Assembly (NCBI RefSeq): GCF_009688945.1
Contig: NZ_AP021874.1
Coordinates: forward strand, 2,294,001 to 2,358,000
Source of the DNA: Desulfosarcina alkanivorans
Lineage (GTDB): Bacteria; Desulfobacterota; Desulfobacteria; Desulfobacterales; Desulfosarcinaceae
Reading direction: 5' to 3'
DNA length: 64,000 bases
Shown here: positions 44,917-55,332 of the stretch, in pieces
Numbering within the stretch: the stretch's first letter is position 1
Layout of the letters: each line of letters begins with the position of its first letter
Notes under the pieces: generated by a model
Told to the model about the DNA's origin: nothing
The model's input: only the letters and a program-made list of their open reading frames with translations
Database searches by the model: none
Program-made: the position numbers and the translations under genes

Positions 44917-45729
44917 TTAACCCGACTGCGCGAAGGTCAGCGGAAGCCGTAGGCAGAAGCAGGCCCCCGGACGGCGATGGTCTTCCACGGAGATGTCCCC
45001 GCCCAGGTGGCGGGCCAGAATCCGTGCCCCGGCCAGTCCCAGACCGTGTCCGGTCCTGGACAGGATGGTGCACGGGGCGAGTCGGGTGTATCGCCTGAAT
45101 ATCAACTCCCGGTTCTCTTTTTCCACCCCCGGGCCATCGTCGACCACGTCGACCACCAGCTGACCGCCGCGGCAATAGACACCGATGTCCAGCCGACTGC
45201 GGCGGTGCTGGAGGGCATTTTTGATCAGGTTGCCCACAATTTGCCTGAATTTGGTCTCATCCTGGCAAAACTCTGCACAAAAAAGGTCCTCAGAGAAGGT
45301 CAAACCGATACCCCGATCGCTCAATAGAGCAGCCCGGTCCGGCCCCGCCTCGACCTCCTGAAGCGATTCCCAGAGACCGGCGTCGACGTTCTCGAGCACC
45401 TCCAGGAGCACCTCTTCGATCGCGGGCACCGGATTGAACCGGCAGCACTGAAAACATCCCGCCTCGGAACGCCCCACCTCCAGCAGGTCGGCGAGCAGGC
45501 TTCGGGCCTTTTTGGCATTCCTCAGCGCGCGTTTGAGCGTTTTTTCCTGGCGGCCCGTCAGGGTGCCATATTTACCGGGCTTTTCAATCAGCATGCGTAC
45601 GGCGGTTTCAATGACCGACATGGGATCCTTGAGTTCGTGGATCAGAAACTCCACATCGACCTCGCGGAAAAAAACGCCGTCGGCGGATGCGTCGGCAACG
45701 TTGTGGCGGGTCATCGGATCTTCGCTCAT
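44917..45729 (-). CDS. sensor histidine kinase, cytosolic, no sensor domain
   Basis: A 270-residue kinase with HisKA (FLIHELKDPMSV, phospho-His about residue 31) and HATPase_c (NLIKNALQHRRS as N box, DDGPGVE as G1, TGHGLGLAGARILA as G2). No membrane segment or PAS domain precedes it, so input probably comes from a partner. CFQCC near 92-96 adds a cysteine cluster in the linker. It is 15 bp downstream of the PAS/GAF kinase gene and 71 bp upstream of the receiver gene. Confidence 0.88.
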   Translation of the reverse strand: MSEDPMTRHNVADASADGVFFREVDVEFLIHELKDPMSVIETAVRMLIEKPGKYGTLTGRQEKTLKRALRNAKKARSLLADLLEVGRSEAGCFQCCRFNPVPAIEEVLLEVLENVDAGLWESLQEVEAGPDRAALLSDRGIGLTFSEDLFCAEFCQDETKFRQIVGNLIKNALQHRRSRLDIGVYCRGGQLVVDVVDDGPGVEKENRELIFRRYTRLAPCTILSRTGHGLGLAGARILARHLGGDISVEDHRRPGACFCLRLPLTFAQSG

Positions 45730-45744
45730 CTGTTGTGCCTGTTT

Positions 45745-48072
45745 TTAGATTTCATCCACGCGGCATGCCAGGTTCAACTCGTTCGAGGGCACGAATCGAA
45801 TCTGCATGGTGGTACCTCCCGACTCGCCGCAGTCCGCCGGATGGGTGCAGTGGCCGCATCGATCGACGGCACCCGGGCAGAGGTCGCTGTCAGCAGGGAT
45901 ATACCGGCACCTGCGGGATATCATTTTGGTATCGAACCGGTATCGCTCGGAAAAAATGGTAATGCGCAGCAAATCAATCCCCTTGCCGCCGGCATTGAAA
46001 TCATAGGGTGCCTTGGAGGCATAGCTCAGGGTGTCCCCGGGGGCGAAATAGTGGTTGAAAATCAACCGCTGTTTTTCCGCCGTCAGGCCTACGCCGGTGT
46101 CCCGCACCTCGAAAACCGGGCCTTTGCTCCCGGCCCGCACCACCACCGTCACCCGTCCCCCGTCCGGCGTGTTCTCGATGGCATTTTTAACCAGCCCTTC
46201 AACAATCTTTTCCATGACCTCCGCGGGAATCAGCACCGCTGCCACCGGCTCCAGACGGAGGTCCAACCGAATATCACGGTGGGCAAAGCGGGGTTTCAGC
46301 ACCGCCAGATGGCTTTCCACCAGCCGGTCCAGGGCGAGATCCACACATGGAATTTCGGTGTGCCCGAACTCACGGTCAATGGCCTCTTGAATCACGTCGG
46401 GCGCCCGTGTCTGTCCCGGTTCGGTTTCGGCCAGGGTGACCAGCATGTCGAGACTGGCGTCCAGAAGGAAAGAGAGCATGCCGTGGGCCCGGTAGTCCTG
46501 TTCCCGGAGCATGTCCCCGATCTCGTACTGCATATCCAGCAACCGCTGGAGATTGCGTTGCGCCCGCACCACCACCCGGTCTGCGGCCCCGTCCTCCCCC
46601 TTGGGAAGCCTTTTTTCCAGCAGACGCAGGGAAGCGGAAAGAACCGACAGCGGTGTTTTCAGTTCGTGGGAAAGATGATGAATCACCTGCTCTTTGGCCC
46701 GGTTGAGCCCGCGCACATTTTCGTAGGCCCGCTGAAGCGCCTCGTTGATGCGGGCATTTTCAATGGGCAGGGCCACGAGATTGGCCACGGCGCTGAGCAG
46801 GTCCACGTCAGCGTTGTCGAATGCCCCCTCTTTCTTGTTGACCGCGCACAATACACCGATCATGCGATCCTGGATGCGAAGGGGTACATCCAGCATATTT
46901 TTGTGGTGGTACTGGGCCTGCTTGTCCACCTGGTCATAAAAATACGGGCTTTTGGCCGTATCGTGAACGATCAGGGGCTTGCCGGTCCGGTATACGTGGC
47001 CGGCCACGCCCTTGTCCATGGGAAACCGGATCTCCTTCATCTTGATGCCGGTCTCGACGTCTTCGTAGGCCGCCACCGGAATGGTGAATTCCCGGGTCTC
47101 CTCGTCGATGAGTATGACCATGGCCCCGGCCACCCGGATCAGCGCCTGGATCTGGCGGGTGATATACTCGAGCATGCGGTCCAGCCCGGGAAACCGGTAC
47201 AGGGCCCGGGAAATCCGAAACAGGGCCTGGTTTATCTGTTCGGCCCGCTTTCGGGCGGTGACGTCCCGCAGGGTGATCACCTGGCCTGCCGGGTTATCCT
47301 GTGCGTCGTAGAAAATCGCCCCGTCCACAACGATGTCAAGAATTCGGCCGTCCCGGGTCGAGCGCCGGGTCTCGAAGCCGTGGAGCACTTTTTCGGCAAA
47401 CAGCCTTTTGATGCCGGCCCGGGTGCGGTCCTTTTCGTCTTCCGGAATGAAGGGAATGCGTTTGCCTTCGAGCTCCTTCAAGGTCCATCCGAAGACCCGT
47501 TCGAAGGCGGGATTGAGGTAAGATACCGTACTGTCCATGTTGAAGACAAAAACCGGGTCAGGCAGAAATTCCAGGAAGGCGCGGTAGCGCCTCTCGGCCC
47601 GGGAGCTGGCCTGGTAGAGCTCGTGAGAACGTCGCTGGGAGGCCTCCAGCTCCTGCTGGTCGGCAATTTTCCGGGTGACATCGCGGGCCACCCCCTGGAA
47701 GCCGGTTTTCCTGCCGGACCGGTCAACAATGAGGTTGACCGATATTTCCAGGATTCTCTCCTGACCGTCTTTCCTGACAATCCGCCAGATGATTTCCGAC
47801 GGGATTTCCCCGGATTCGTAAAGCCGGTTGAAGACCGTAAAGGCATACAGGGCGTTTTCCGCATCCATGAATTCGCGGAAGTTCCGTCCTTTGATCTCCG
47901 TCGCCGTATACCCGAATATCCGGCACAGGGCATTGTTGAAAAACCGGAAATTACCCTTCAGATCCGTTTCATAAAACCCGTCCGCCACCTCTTCCAGGAA
48001 GACCCGGAACCGGTCCCTGAAAACGTCATCGGCGATATCCGTCCGGTCGTCATTGGGGGGTGCATGGGCCAT
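45745..48072 (-). CDS. PAS/GAF sensor histidine kinase with Cys-rich insert in the ATPase domain
   Basis: About 775 residues, soluble. Order: PAS (20-140, GFYETDLKGNFRFFNNALC), PAS (about 160-290), GAF (about 310-450), HisKA (IHHLSHELKTPLSV) and HATPase_c. The ATPase N box is LVKNAIENTPDGG and G1 DTGVGL. After GGKGIDLLRITIFSERYRF there is an unusual stretch, CRYIPADSDLCPGAVDRCG then HCTHPADC, before the final GGTTMQIRFV. Six cysteines here could bind iron-sulfur or zinc near the ATP site. Start is ATG 48072 or GTG 48078. It follows the ACT-domain gene by 27 bp or less. Confidence 0.9.
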   Translation of the reverse strand: MAHAPPNDDRTDIADDVFRDRFRVFLEEVADGFYETDLKGNFRFFNNALCRIFGYTATEIKGRNFREFMDAENALYAFTVFNRLYESGEIPSEIIWRIVRKDGQERILEISVNLIVDRSGRKTGFQGVARDVTRKIADQQELEASQRRSHELYQASSRAERRYRAFLEFLPDPVFVFNMDSTVSYLNPAFERVFGWTLKELEGKRIPFIPEDEKDRTRAGIKRLFAEKVLHGFETRRSTRDGRILDIVVDGAIFYDAQDNPAGQVITLRDVTARKRAEQINQALFRISRALYRFPGLDRMLEYITRQIQALIRVAGAMVILIDEETREFTIPVAAYEDVETGIKMKEIRFPMDKGVAGHVYRTGKPLIVHDTAKSPYFYDQVDKQAQYHHKNMLDVPLRIQDRMIGVLCAVNKKEGAFDNADVDLLSAVANLVALPIENARINEALQRAYENVRGLNRAKEQVIHHLSHELKTPLSVLSASLRLLEKRLPKGEDGAADRVVVRAQRNLQRLLDMQYEIGDMLREQDYRAHGMLSFLLDASLDMLVTLAETEPGQTRAPDVIQEAIDREFGHTEIPCVDLALDRLVESHLAVLKPRFAHRDIRLDLRLEPVAAVLIPAEVMEKIVEGLVKNAIENTPDGGRVTVVVRAGSKGPVFEVRDTGVGLTAEKQRLIFNHYFAPGDTLSYASKAPYDFNAGGKGIDLLRITIFSERYRFDTKMISRRCRYIPADSDLCPGAVDRCGHCTHPADCGESGGTTMQIRFVPSNELNLACRVDEI

Positions 48073-48099
48073 AATCACGGGTATTGAAGCGTGAAGCGG

Positions 48100-48546
48100 T
48101 TAATCCGAATTTTCCAGAATGCCGAACTGCTCGGCATCGAGCAGGTGCACGCCATTTTCCTGCATGATCGCGATGGCTTTGTCATTGTCCGAAAACCGGA
48201 AGATCATGACCGCCCGTTCCCGGCTCTGCCGCAAAAAGGCATACATGAACACCAACTGCACGTTGGCATCCAGAATCGGTTTGAGCAAACTGGCCAGCTG
48301 GCCGGGCCGGTCCTCGATTTCGGCGGCGACGACCTCGTTCACCATGGCAGGAATGTGCATCTCCATAAGCAACTGCCGTGCCTTGGCCACATCGGAAACC
48401 AGCAGGCGCAGCTGGCCGAAGGCGCCGGTGTCAACCAGGTTCAAGGCCCTGAGATTGATGCCCGCGTTTCCCAGTGCATGGGTCACCTCGAAAAGGCGGC
48501 CCGGTGAATTTTCGATGGATACCACGATCTGTTTGAGTTTTAACAT
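48100..48546 (-). CDS. tandem ACT-domain protein
   Basis: A 148-residue protein of two ACT domains (about 3-70 and 72-140). The first reads QIVVSIENSPGRLFEVTHAL, the second AAEIEDRPGQLASLLKPILD; each has the N-x-P-G or D-R-P-G turn where amino acids usually bind. ATG 48546 follows GGGAGAAGG. Stand-alone ACT proteins of this type often neighbour phenylacetate-CoA ligases; here it leads a kinase-kinase-receiver operon, so it may feed an amino-acid signal to it. That link is inference. Confidence 0.87.
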   Translation of the reverse strand: MLKLKQIVVSIENSPGRLFEVTHALGNAGINLRALNLVDTGAFGQLRLLVSDVAKARQLLMEMHIPAMVNEVVAAEIEDRPGQLASLLKPILDANVQLVFMYAFLRQSRERAVMIFRFSDNDKAIAIMQENGVHLLDAEQFGILENSD

Positions 48547-48697
48547 GACCTTCTCCCATGGGTGTAGTATTGAACAAACACGGTCGCCGGGAATGCCGGG
48601 CGGCGCATTGGGCAGCACCCCGGCAGGATTGCTATTTTTATCAGGGTATCATTAAGAATAGCGTTTATTCTGTCAAGACTTATCAAAAGGTGAAACC

Positions 48698-49075
48698 ATG
48701 AAAATCCGGGCCACGCTGATCGTCTTTGGTTTATGCTGGGCTTTGCCTGTCGACTCGGGCGCCCTGACCGTGGAAGAAATCATGCTGCTCAAACAGAACG
48801 GTATTTCCGAAGCCACCATACAAATGATGCTGCAAAGCGAAATGCGTGCCGGCCAGTCGCCTGCTGACGGGGAGAAAATGGGCGTCAGGACCATTATCCG
48901 GCCGAACGGCAAGCCGGCCATTGTATACACCACCGACAGCGCTGACGAGGAAGCCCGCAGGGCAGCGGAACGCCTGAAGGAAGAACGGGCCTGGGAAATG
49001 CTGCGCCATCTGATCGTGGACACACGAAAAACGGATAGCCGCAGACCGGGGTCAGATGCCGGAAAGCGGGATTGA
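48698..49075 (+). CDS. small exported protein of unknown function
   Basis: A 125-residue protein with a signal peptide (hydrophobic 4-17; cleavage near S-G-A at 20-22). A helix LTVEEIMLLKQNGISEATIQ suggests a short helix-turn motif of the kind seen in proteins with a lipid or subunit contact. The C-terminal half is charged (EEARRAAERLKEERAWEML). ATG 48698 follows AAGG. It is flanked by leftward signalling genes and stands alone. No family assigned. Confidence 0.6.
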   Translation: MKIRATLIVFGLCWALPVDSGALTVEEIMLLKQNGISEATIQMMLQSEMRAGQSPADGEKMGVRTIIRPNGKPAIVYTTDSADEEARRAAERLKEERAWEMLRHLIVDTRKTDSRRPGSDAGKRD

Positions 49076-49090
49076 GCGCTGCTGTCTTCC

Positions 49091-51766
49091 TCAGTCCTCA
49101 GAGACGCGGGCCACCATCTGCTTGAGCCGCCGCTCAAAACCGGCCAGTTCATCGGCCAGGGTCCGGAATTGGATCCCGGCCATTCCAAACTGCTTCTGAT
49201 CGGCCAGCTGTTCCAGCTGTAAGGCGGCATCCGCCGCCCCATCGATCTGGAAGTTACGCGCCATTCCCTTGAGGGCATGGGCCGTTCGGCTCAACAAGGC
49301 CCCATCCCGGTCGGCAATGGCTTTTTTCACCGTCTCCACCATGGGTGGATAATCGGAGATGAACATGTCGGCAACGTCTTTGAAAAATGCGCCGTCGTTG
49401 TTGAATGCCTCGAGAATCGCGCTCAGTTCGCCGTCATCATCCCCTGCTGACGTCGACGGGTCGGCGTCCACCGATTCCGGTTTGCGGTCCGGCATGGGCA
49501 CCACCCGGCGGATGGCTTCCAGAAGTGCGATGGAGGAGATCGGTTTGGACACATAATCGTCCATGCCGGCGTCGATGCACCGCTCCCGGTCGCCTCGCAT
49601 GGCGTGGGCCGTCATGGCGATAATGGGGATATGGCGATCCCTCTTTTTTTCCAGGTCGCGGATCCTCGCCGTAGCGGTGAGGCCGTCCATTTCCGGCATC
49701 TGGACATCCATCAGCACGAGATCAAAATGTTGTCCGTCCAGGGCATCGATGGCCAGGCGGCCGTTTTCGACGATCGTTGCCCGGCAGTGCCAGGTGTCCA
49801 GCAGCCGCCGGATATACTTCTGGTTGAAAGGCGTATCTTCGGCAACGAGAATATCGAGCGGCGGCAGGGAGAAATCATGACCGGAACCGTTGTTGTCGAC
49901 CCGCTTTTCAGCCGGCGCCTGCGCCACTGACAAGGCCTTGATAATGGCGTCCAGCAGGTCCGACGGACGAACGGGCTTGGTCACCAGGGCTCCGACGCCC
50001 GTTTCATTGTAAAAGGCCGTTTCCTTGGCGGTGGTGGTGGTCAGCATCATGACAACCCGCGTGGTATCCCCGCCCCGCCCATGGATCTGACGGGCCAGAG
50101 ACAGGGCGCCCGAATCCGACAGATCCGAATCGATCAGCGCCAGGTCGAAAACGGCCCCGCTGTTTCCCATTTTTTTCAGCAGCGCCATGCCCGCGGCTGC
50201 CGATGACGCCGGCTTCGGAACCATTTTCCAGCTGGCCAGCATCTCGCACAGGATCTTCAGGTTGGTGGCATTATCATCCACGACGAGAATCCGCCGCCCG
50301 CTCAGGTCCATATCATCCGGCAATTCGGGACCGTCCGCACTCTTGGCGTCCACATCGAAGGCGATGGTGAAGTGGAAGATGCTTCCCTTTCCCAGCACAC
50401 TTTTGACCCCGATCTGTCCACCCATCAGATTGACCAGTTGAGCGGAAACCGCCAAACCGAGGCCGGTGCCGCCGAATTTCCGTGTGGTGCTGCCGTCGGC
50501 CTGCCGGAAGGCCTCGAAAATCAGGGCCTGCTTGCCGGTGGCAATGCCCACCCCGGTGTCCCTGACTGCCACGTGCAGCAGCAGATGATCAGCGTCCACG
50601 GTGCGGCATTGGGCAAAAACGACGATTTCCCCGGAATCCGTGAACTTGAGGGCGTTGCCGATTAAATTGAGCAGCACCTGGCGGAACCGGTGATGGTCGC
50701 CCACCAACCGGTCCGGTACGTCGGGCGCCACCCGGTAGGCCAGCTCCAGGTTTTTCTCATGGGCCTTGACGGCCAGGATTTTGAGCGCCTCACCCAGAAA
50801 ATCTCTCAGGTTGAAGGGGGATCGTTCCAGTTCCAGCTTACCCGCCTCGATCTTGGAAAAATCGAGGATATCGTTGATGACCGACAACAGGGCAAAGGCT
50901 GCGGATTGAACCACTTTGAGATCTTCACGCTGTTCCCTGGACAGGGGCGATTCGAGAAGCAGCTCGACCAGCCCGATAATGGCATTGAGCGGGGTTCTGA
51001 TCTCGTGACTCATGTTGGCCAGAAATTCGCTCTTGGATCGACTGGCGGCTTCGGCGGCCATCTTTTCCTGCTGAAGTGCATCGGCCTGGCGACGACGCGT
51101 CACATCCCGCAGAAGGCCCCGGTAGCCAACCAGCCGATCATGGCGGCCGGTAATGGGGGATACGGACGTTTCCACCCAGCGCCTGGCGCCGTCCTTGCGG
51201 ACGATGACAAATCCCAGGTCTTTGATGTTCGTTCCCGTCCGGTTCACCTTGCCAAAGGCGGCAAGGACTTTCTGGGTTTCCGCCGGGGTCAGGAGCCGCC
51301 GGTAATCCAGCTGGCGAAGCTGCTCTGCCCCATATCCGGAAATCTTGCGAAAGGAGTCATTGAAAAAGGTAAACCGGCCCCTGAAATCGATTTCGAAGTA
51401 TCCGTCTTCCATATTTTCGATGATGGTGCGGTATTTTTCCTCACTGCCGGCCAGCGCTTCGTCCGCCTTCTGACGCTGGCGCATCGTATACCCCACGTGA
51501 GAACCGAAAATCATGAAAAAACAAAACACCAGCAGCCGGCTCAGCACCTCGTTGAGTCCCGGGTTGAAATAATTGTGGACGAAGGTACCGCTGGTAGCCG
51601 TCAATGCAAAGATCAGGGAAGCGAAGATCCAGTAGGCAAAGGCCACACCCAAGCCCAAAAGAAGGACCCGGTCCGCCATCCGCGCGGCACTGGTTTTCTT
51701 CTCCGGGTCGAGGAATTCGGGTCGTTTCAATTTTGGGGAATTCTTGATCGTCTGGATGTCAGCCAT
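49091..51766 (-). CDS. membrane hybrid histidine kinase (PAS-HisKA-HATPase-REC-REC-Hpt)
   Basis: About 891 residues. Two membrane segments (30-95) are followed by PAS (about 105-225), HisKA with [14 protein letters not shown], HATPase_c ([23 protein letters not shown]), a first receiver with the Asp in ALIDSDLSD, a second receiver with [13 protein letters not shown], and a C-terminal Hpt domain with [10 protein letters not shown]. This is the BarA/EvgS-type phosphorelay layout. Receiver 1 is less canonical. Start taken at ATG 51766; GTG 51808 is possible. No cognate output protein is adjacent. Confidence 0.92.
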   Translation of the reverse strand: MADIQTIKNSPKLKRPEFLDPEKKTSAARMADRVLLLGLGVAFAYWIFASLIFALTATSGTFVHNYFNPGLNEVLSRLLVFCFFMIFGSHVGYTMRQRQKADEALAGSEEKYRTIIENMEDGYFEIDFRGRFTFFNDSFRKISGYGAEQLRQLDYRRLLTPAETQKVLAAFGKVNRTGTNIKDLGFVIVRKDGARRWVETSVSPITGRHDRLVGYRGLLRDVTRRRQADALQQEKMAAEAASRSKSEFLANMSHEIRTPLNAIIGLVELLLESPLSREQREDLKVVQSAAFALLSVINDILDFSKIEAGKLELERSPFNLRDFLGEALKILAVKAHEKNLELAYRVAPDVPDRLVGDHHRFRQVLLNLIGNALKFTDSGEIVVFAQCRTVDADHLLLHVAVRDTGVGIATGKQALIFEAFRQADGSTTRKFGGTGLGLAVSAQLVNLMGGQIGVKSVLGKGSIFHFTIAFDVDAKSADGPELPDDMDLSGRRILVVDDNATNLKILCEMLASWKMVPKPASSAAAGMALLKKMGNSGAVFDLALIDSDLSDSGALSLARQIHGRGGDTTRVVMMLTTTTAKETAFYNETGVGALVTKPVRPSDLLDAIIKALSVAQAPAEKRVDNNGSGHDFSLPPLDILVAEDTPFNQKYIRRLLDTWHCRATIVENGRLAIDALDGQHFDLVLMDVQMPEMDGLTATARIRDLEKKRDRHIPIIAMTAHAMRGDRERCIDAGMDDYVSKPISSIALLEAIRRVVPMPDRKPESVDADPSTSAGDDDGELSAILEAFNNDGAFFKDVADMFISDYPPMVETVKKAIADRDGALLSRTAHALKGMARNFQIDGAADAALQLEQLADQKQFGMAGIQFRTLADELAGFERRLKQMVARVSED

Positions 51767-51954
51767 TGTGCTTTGTTTGCAGCTCCCATTGCAGGCGCGG
51801 TTGGTCACATCCGCAGATGGCCTGCTTCCGTATGGACGCCCGATAGAAAACGGAGTCGATGGTCACCCGTCAAGCCTGGCGCGATCGCGCGCAATTGCCT
51901 CATGAGCCGCCACCGTCTCGCACGAAGGTCCGCAGCCATGGAACCATCCGTCCT

Positions 51955-53910
51955 TCAGGCAAGGATCTCCTTGATCTTCTGTGCAAGCTGATTGAGGTTG
52001 TAAGGTTTTTGAATAAAACCGTCGCATCCTTTCTTGAGCAGTAAAGCGGCCTGTCCCTCGATGCTGTATCCTGAGGAAAGGATAACACGCATATCCGGCC
52101 GTGAGGATTTAACGCGTTCGAAGACGATTTCACCACCCAGGTCCGGCATGATCAAATCCAGAATAAGCATGTTGATACGATCCTTGTTTTCTTCGAATAC
52201 ACGAATCGCTTCCTTTCCTCCGTTGGCGAGCAGCACTTCATAACCGAGTTCATTGAGCATGGCTTTGTCGGCATTGAGGATATATTCCTCGTCGTCCACC
52301 ACCAGGATGGTGCCCGACCCTTTTTCAGGGAGTGTTCCCGACGAGATCACCCGCAGCTTGTCCTGCGCTGGGGGTTTTTGAAGAATTCGGGCAGCCGGCA
52401 GATAAATGGAAAACGTGCTGCCGCGTCCCACCTGGCTGTCCACGGTAATAATGCCCTGGTGTTTTTTAATGATGCCGAATACGGACGCCAGTCCCAGGCC
52501 GGTGCCCTCTCCCATGGGGCGCGTGGTGTAGAAGGGTTCGAAAATCCGCTCTACGGTTTTTTCGTCCATCCCCGCTCCGGTATCGGAAACGTCGATTTTC
52601 AGGTAACTGCCCGGGGTCAGGTTGTAAGGTTTTACGAAAGATTCATCCAGTTTTACATTGGCCGTGGAAACCGTCAATGTCCCCCCACTGGACATGGCAT
52701 GCCACGCATTGACATAAAGATCCATCAACGCGAGTTCAATCTGGGCGGAATCCACTTCCGCCGTGGCCAGTTCCGCTTCCAGATGCCGTTCCACATGGAT
52801 CTCTTTTCTGGTCCGGGCAAACATACCGGAAGACTTTTCGACGATATCGTTGACATCCTGCAGGTCCAGTGAATAGCGGCCGCCCTTGGCAAAACTGAGC
52901 AGCTGGCGGGTCAGCTTGGCGCCGCTGTCGATGCAGCGTTCAATGCCCGCCAGTTCATCATACCCCGGATCCCCCACCTTCTTGTCCTGAATTAAAATAG
53001 AGACATTTCCCTGAACCCCCATCATCAGGTTGTTGAAGTTGTGGGCAATCCCGCCCGCCAGGTTGCCGATGGCGTCCATGCGCCGCACATGCTGGAGCTG
53101 GTACTCCAGGTCCCGCTGCTCGGTGACATCGGTAATCAGCAATATCGTGGTGTCTGTCTCCGCTTTGACCGGAAAACTGCGAATGATGACCTGACGCCCG
53201 TTGAGTTCCAGAGGGTGGGTCAATCCGACCACCGGCGATGTTTCCGAGTCCCTGTGCATCAGATCGTCAATCCGGTTTCGATCGGCATCGTCAAACAGTT
53301 CACGGGGGTTGGCCGACAGCAGGTTTTCCGGGGGGATGCCAAAAAGCCTGACGGCCGCCGAGTTGGCGTAAACCACACGACTGGTATACACCTCCACGAT
53401 GCCCTCGTTCATACTTTCCAGAATCGTTTCCAGGTGCCGGTTGCGCCCCAGCAGTTCCTTGGTCATTCGCCGGGCGTATACCGGGATGCCATCCACCGAG
53501 GCAATACCCAGAATTTCATGTTCCGAGATCACCGTTGAGGGATTGCCGGAATCCTGGATGGCCGCCAGCACATGCTTGCCCATCTGACCGAAAGGTCCCT
53601 TGGCGATGCAGGCGTTCACACCGATTTTTCTGAAGTCCAGATCCATTTCAGCCACGGCGGCGGAGATGATCACGAGATAGCAGTTTTTCATGTGTTCCAT
53701 GGTTCGGATAATCTGGCACAACTTGTCTCCGCCGATTTTGGGTATGATCAGATCCACGAAAACAATATCCGGCTCATAGGTGGTCAGCAGGCTCAGCGCC
53801 GACAGGCCGTCTTCACAGGTTTTCACCTCGTGACCTTCACCGTCCAGCAGATTGGACAGGAACTTCAGAATCATCCGGTTGTCGTCAACCACCAGTATCT
53901 TCTTTTTCAT
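51955..53910 (-). CDS. hybrid histidine kinase with N- and C-terminal receivers (REC-PAS-HisKA-HATPase-REC)
   Basis: A 651-residue soluble kinase. First receiver 1-120 (KILVVDDNRMIL, D in IVFVDLIIPKIGG), a PAS domain near 165-280, a HisKA-like region with GGIAHNFNNLMMG (His in AHNFNN, typical of the HWE/atypical PAS kinases of this phylum), HATPase_c (DTGAGMDE, GTGLGLASV), then a second receiver (TILVVDDEEYIL, LILDLIMPDLGG). It can both receive and transmit phosphate. ATG 53910 is chosen since the upstream frame has no ribosome site. Signal unknown. Confidence 0.92.
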   Translation of the reverse strand: MKKKILVVDDNRMILKFLSNLLDGEGHEVKTCEDGLSALSLLTTYEPDIVFVDLIIPKIGGDKLCQIIRTMEHMKNCYLVIISAAVAEMDLDFRKIGVNACIAKGPFGQMGKHVLAAIQDSGNPSTVISEHEILGIASVDGIPVYARRMTKELLGRNRHLETILESMNEGIVEVYTSRVVYANSAAVRLFGIPPENLLSANPRELFDDADRNRIDDLMHRDSETSPVVGLTHPLELNGRQVIIRSFPVKAETDTTILLITDVTEQRDLEYQLQHVRRMDAIGNLAGGIAHNFNNLMMGVQGNVSILIQDKKVGDPGYDELAGIERCIDSGAKLTRQLLSFAKGGRYSLDLQDVNDIVEKSSGMFARTRKEIHVERHLEAELATAEVDSAQIELALMDLYVNAWHAMSSGGTLTVSTANVKLDESFVKPYNLTPGSYLKIDVSDTGAGMDEKTVERIFEPFYTTRPMGEGTGLGLASVFGIIKKHQGIITVDSQVGRGSTFSIYLPAARILQKPPAQDKLRVISSGTLPEKGSGTILVVDDEEYILNADKAMLNELGYEVLLANGGKEAIRVFEENKDRINMLILDLIMPDLGGEIVFERVKSSRPDMRVILSSGYSIEGQAALLLKKGCDGFIQKPYNLNQLAQKIKEILA

Positions 53911-54265
53911 GGGCCTGTATCCTCTGTGTGTGCCGCCGGAAGAAGAAAATGCGGCACGGCGACGCGCCAACACGAACCGGCCGCTCCGTCAAATCGGGCA
54001 TGCCGCAATCGTTTGCTGGAAATTAGTCTTTCAGGTCAATCGATTATGCACAGGCGGCCTTTGGCGGTCAAGCAATTTATCACCGCCGCCAGGCCGGTAT
54101 CCGAACCGGTTTTTAATTGACAGTTTTAATCTGTGCTTCTAAATAGAAGATCATCATCCGGCAGGAAAACGACCGCCTGACCGGCTACCTCTTACCCCAC
54201 GGATTTCAGAACTGACATGCACCCGGTAAAATCGATCGACGCCTATGAAGAAAGGCCATCGCACC
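53911..54265. other. divergent intergenic region
   Basis: About 355 bp between the hybrid kinase and the diguanylate cyclase. It holds the promoters of both; no clear consensus, repeat or small gene was recognised. Confidence 0.45.
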
Positions 54266-55285
54266 ATGCGCTATGACGACAGCATCGAGGATTCACGCAA
54301 ACACCTCCGGCTGGCCCTGGAACAGATCGGCAAACTCGGGCTGCCCACCAACCCGATGAACTACTGCATATGGTATGATTATGCGACCGGGAAAAACGGA
54401 CCGCTCAACGCAGCCATCGACGATCATCTGAAAAACCATGGATCCTTCTCCGAATCGACCAGCCGTCAGTTTTTCGATCAGTACATTGCCGGCCGCGCGG
54501 AGACGGTCACCACGCTGGTCCGAGAAGAACTGAAAAAAGTCTTTGCCGAGATTATCGCTGCGATTAAAAACACGAACCAGCATTTTTCCCAATCCGAAAA
54601 CAATCTGGAAACCATCAACGAGTCCATCGCCGCCAGCCTGTCTGAAGCAGACGTGGAAATGATCGTCAACCAGATCAAACAGGAAATCCAGATCCTGGAA
54701 GCCACCAGCGGATCCTTTAAGGAACAGCTGCAACAGGCCACCCGCGAAATCGATCAGCTGAAGGTCAAGATGGCCCGTTACCGCAATGAGGCGCTCAAGG
54801 ACCCCCTGACCCGTATTGACAATCGTCGCGGATTCGACAAGAAGTTGAAAGCGGCCATGGGCAAAGCCAAGGCGGACGGAGACGCTCTGTGCCTGGTCAT
54901 GGCCGATATTGACCATTTCAAGCAGGTAAACGACACCCATGGCCATCTCGTAGGAGACAATGTGCTCCGGATGGTCGCGGCCACCATCAACGATTCCATT
55001 AAAGGAAAGGATCTGGTCGCCCGGATCGGTGGCGAGGAGTTTGCGATCCTGCTGCCGGATACGCCCGTTGAAGGCGCCATCAAACTGGCCGACAATATGC
55101 GCCGCAGCTTTGAAGGACTGGACTTGAAAAAAAAGAATACGGGTGAAAGCCTGGGAAAAATCACCCTGTCATTCGGCGTGACCACCTACAGGGAAAATGA
55201 ACCTTCGGAAGACCTGGTAAACCGCGCGGATGAAGCCCTGTACCAGTCCAAAAAAGAGGGCAGGAACAAGGTAACCAGCCTGTAG
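54266..55285 (+). CDS. diguanylate cyclase (GGDEF domain)
   Basis: A 339-residue soluble protein. The N-terminal 100 residues (PTNPMNYCIWYDYATGKNGP) match a domain often fused to GGDEF, then a coiled coil (125-175), then the GGDEF domain with active-site GGEEF at 255-259 and DIDHFKQVND near 214-223. It should make cyclic di-GMP from GTP. The inhibitory RxxD site five residues ahead of GGEEF reads KGKD (246-249), so product inhibition may be weak or lost. Start ATG 54266 has AAAGG ten bases upstream; ATG 54245 is also in frame. Confidence 0.93.
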   Translation: MRYDDSIEDSRKHLRLALEQIGKLGLPTNPMNYCIWYDYATGKNGPLNAAIDDHLKNHGSFSESTSRQFFDQYIAGRAETVTTLVREELKKVFAEIIAAIKNTNQHFSQSENNLETINESIAASLSEADVEMIVNQIKQEIQILEATSGSFKEQLQQATREIDQLKVKMARYRNEALKDPLTRIDNRRGFDKKLKAAMGKAKADGDALCLVMADIDHFKQVNDTHGHLVGDNVLRMVAATINDSIKGKDLVARIGGEEFAILLPDTPVEGAIKLADNMRRSFEGLDLKKKNTGESLGKITLSFGVTTYRENEPSEDLVNRADEALYQSKKEGRNKVTSL

Positions 55286-55332
55286 CGACGGTTTTCAGAA
55301 CACTCGAATAACCGCTAAGGGAGGTCTATCCC

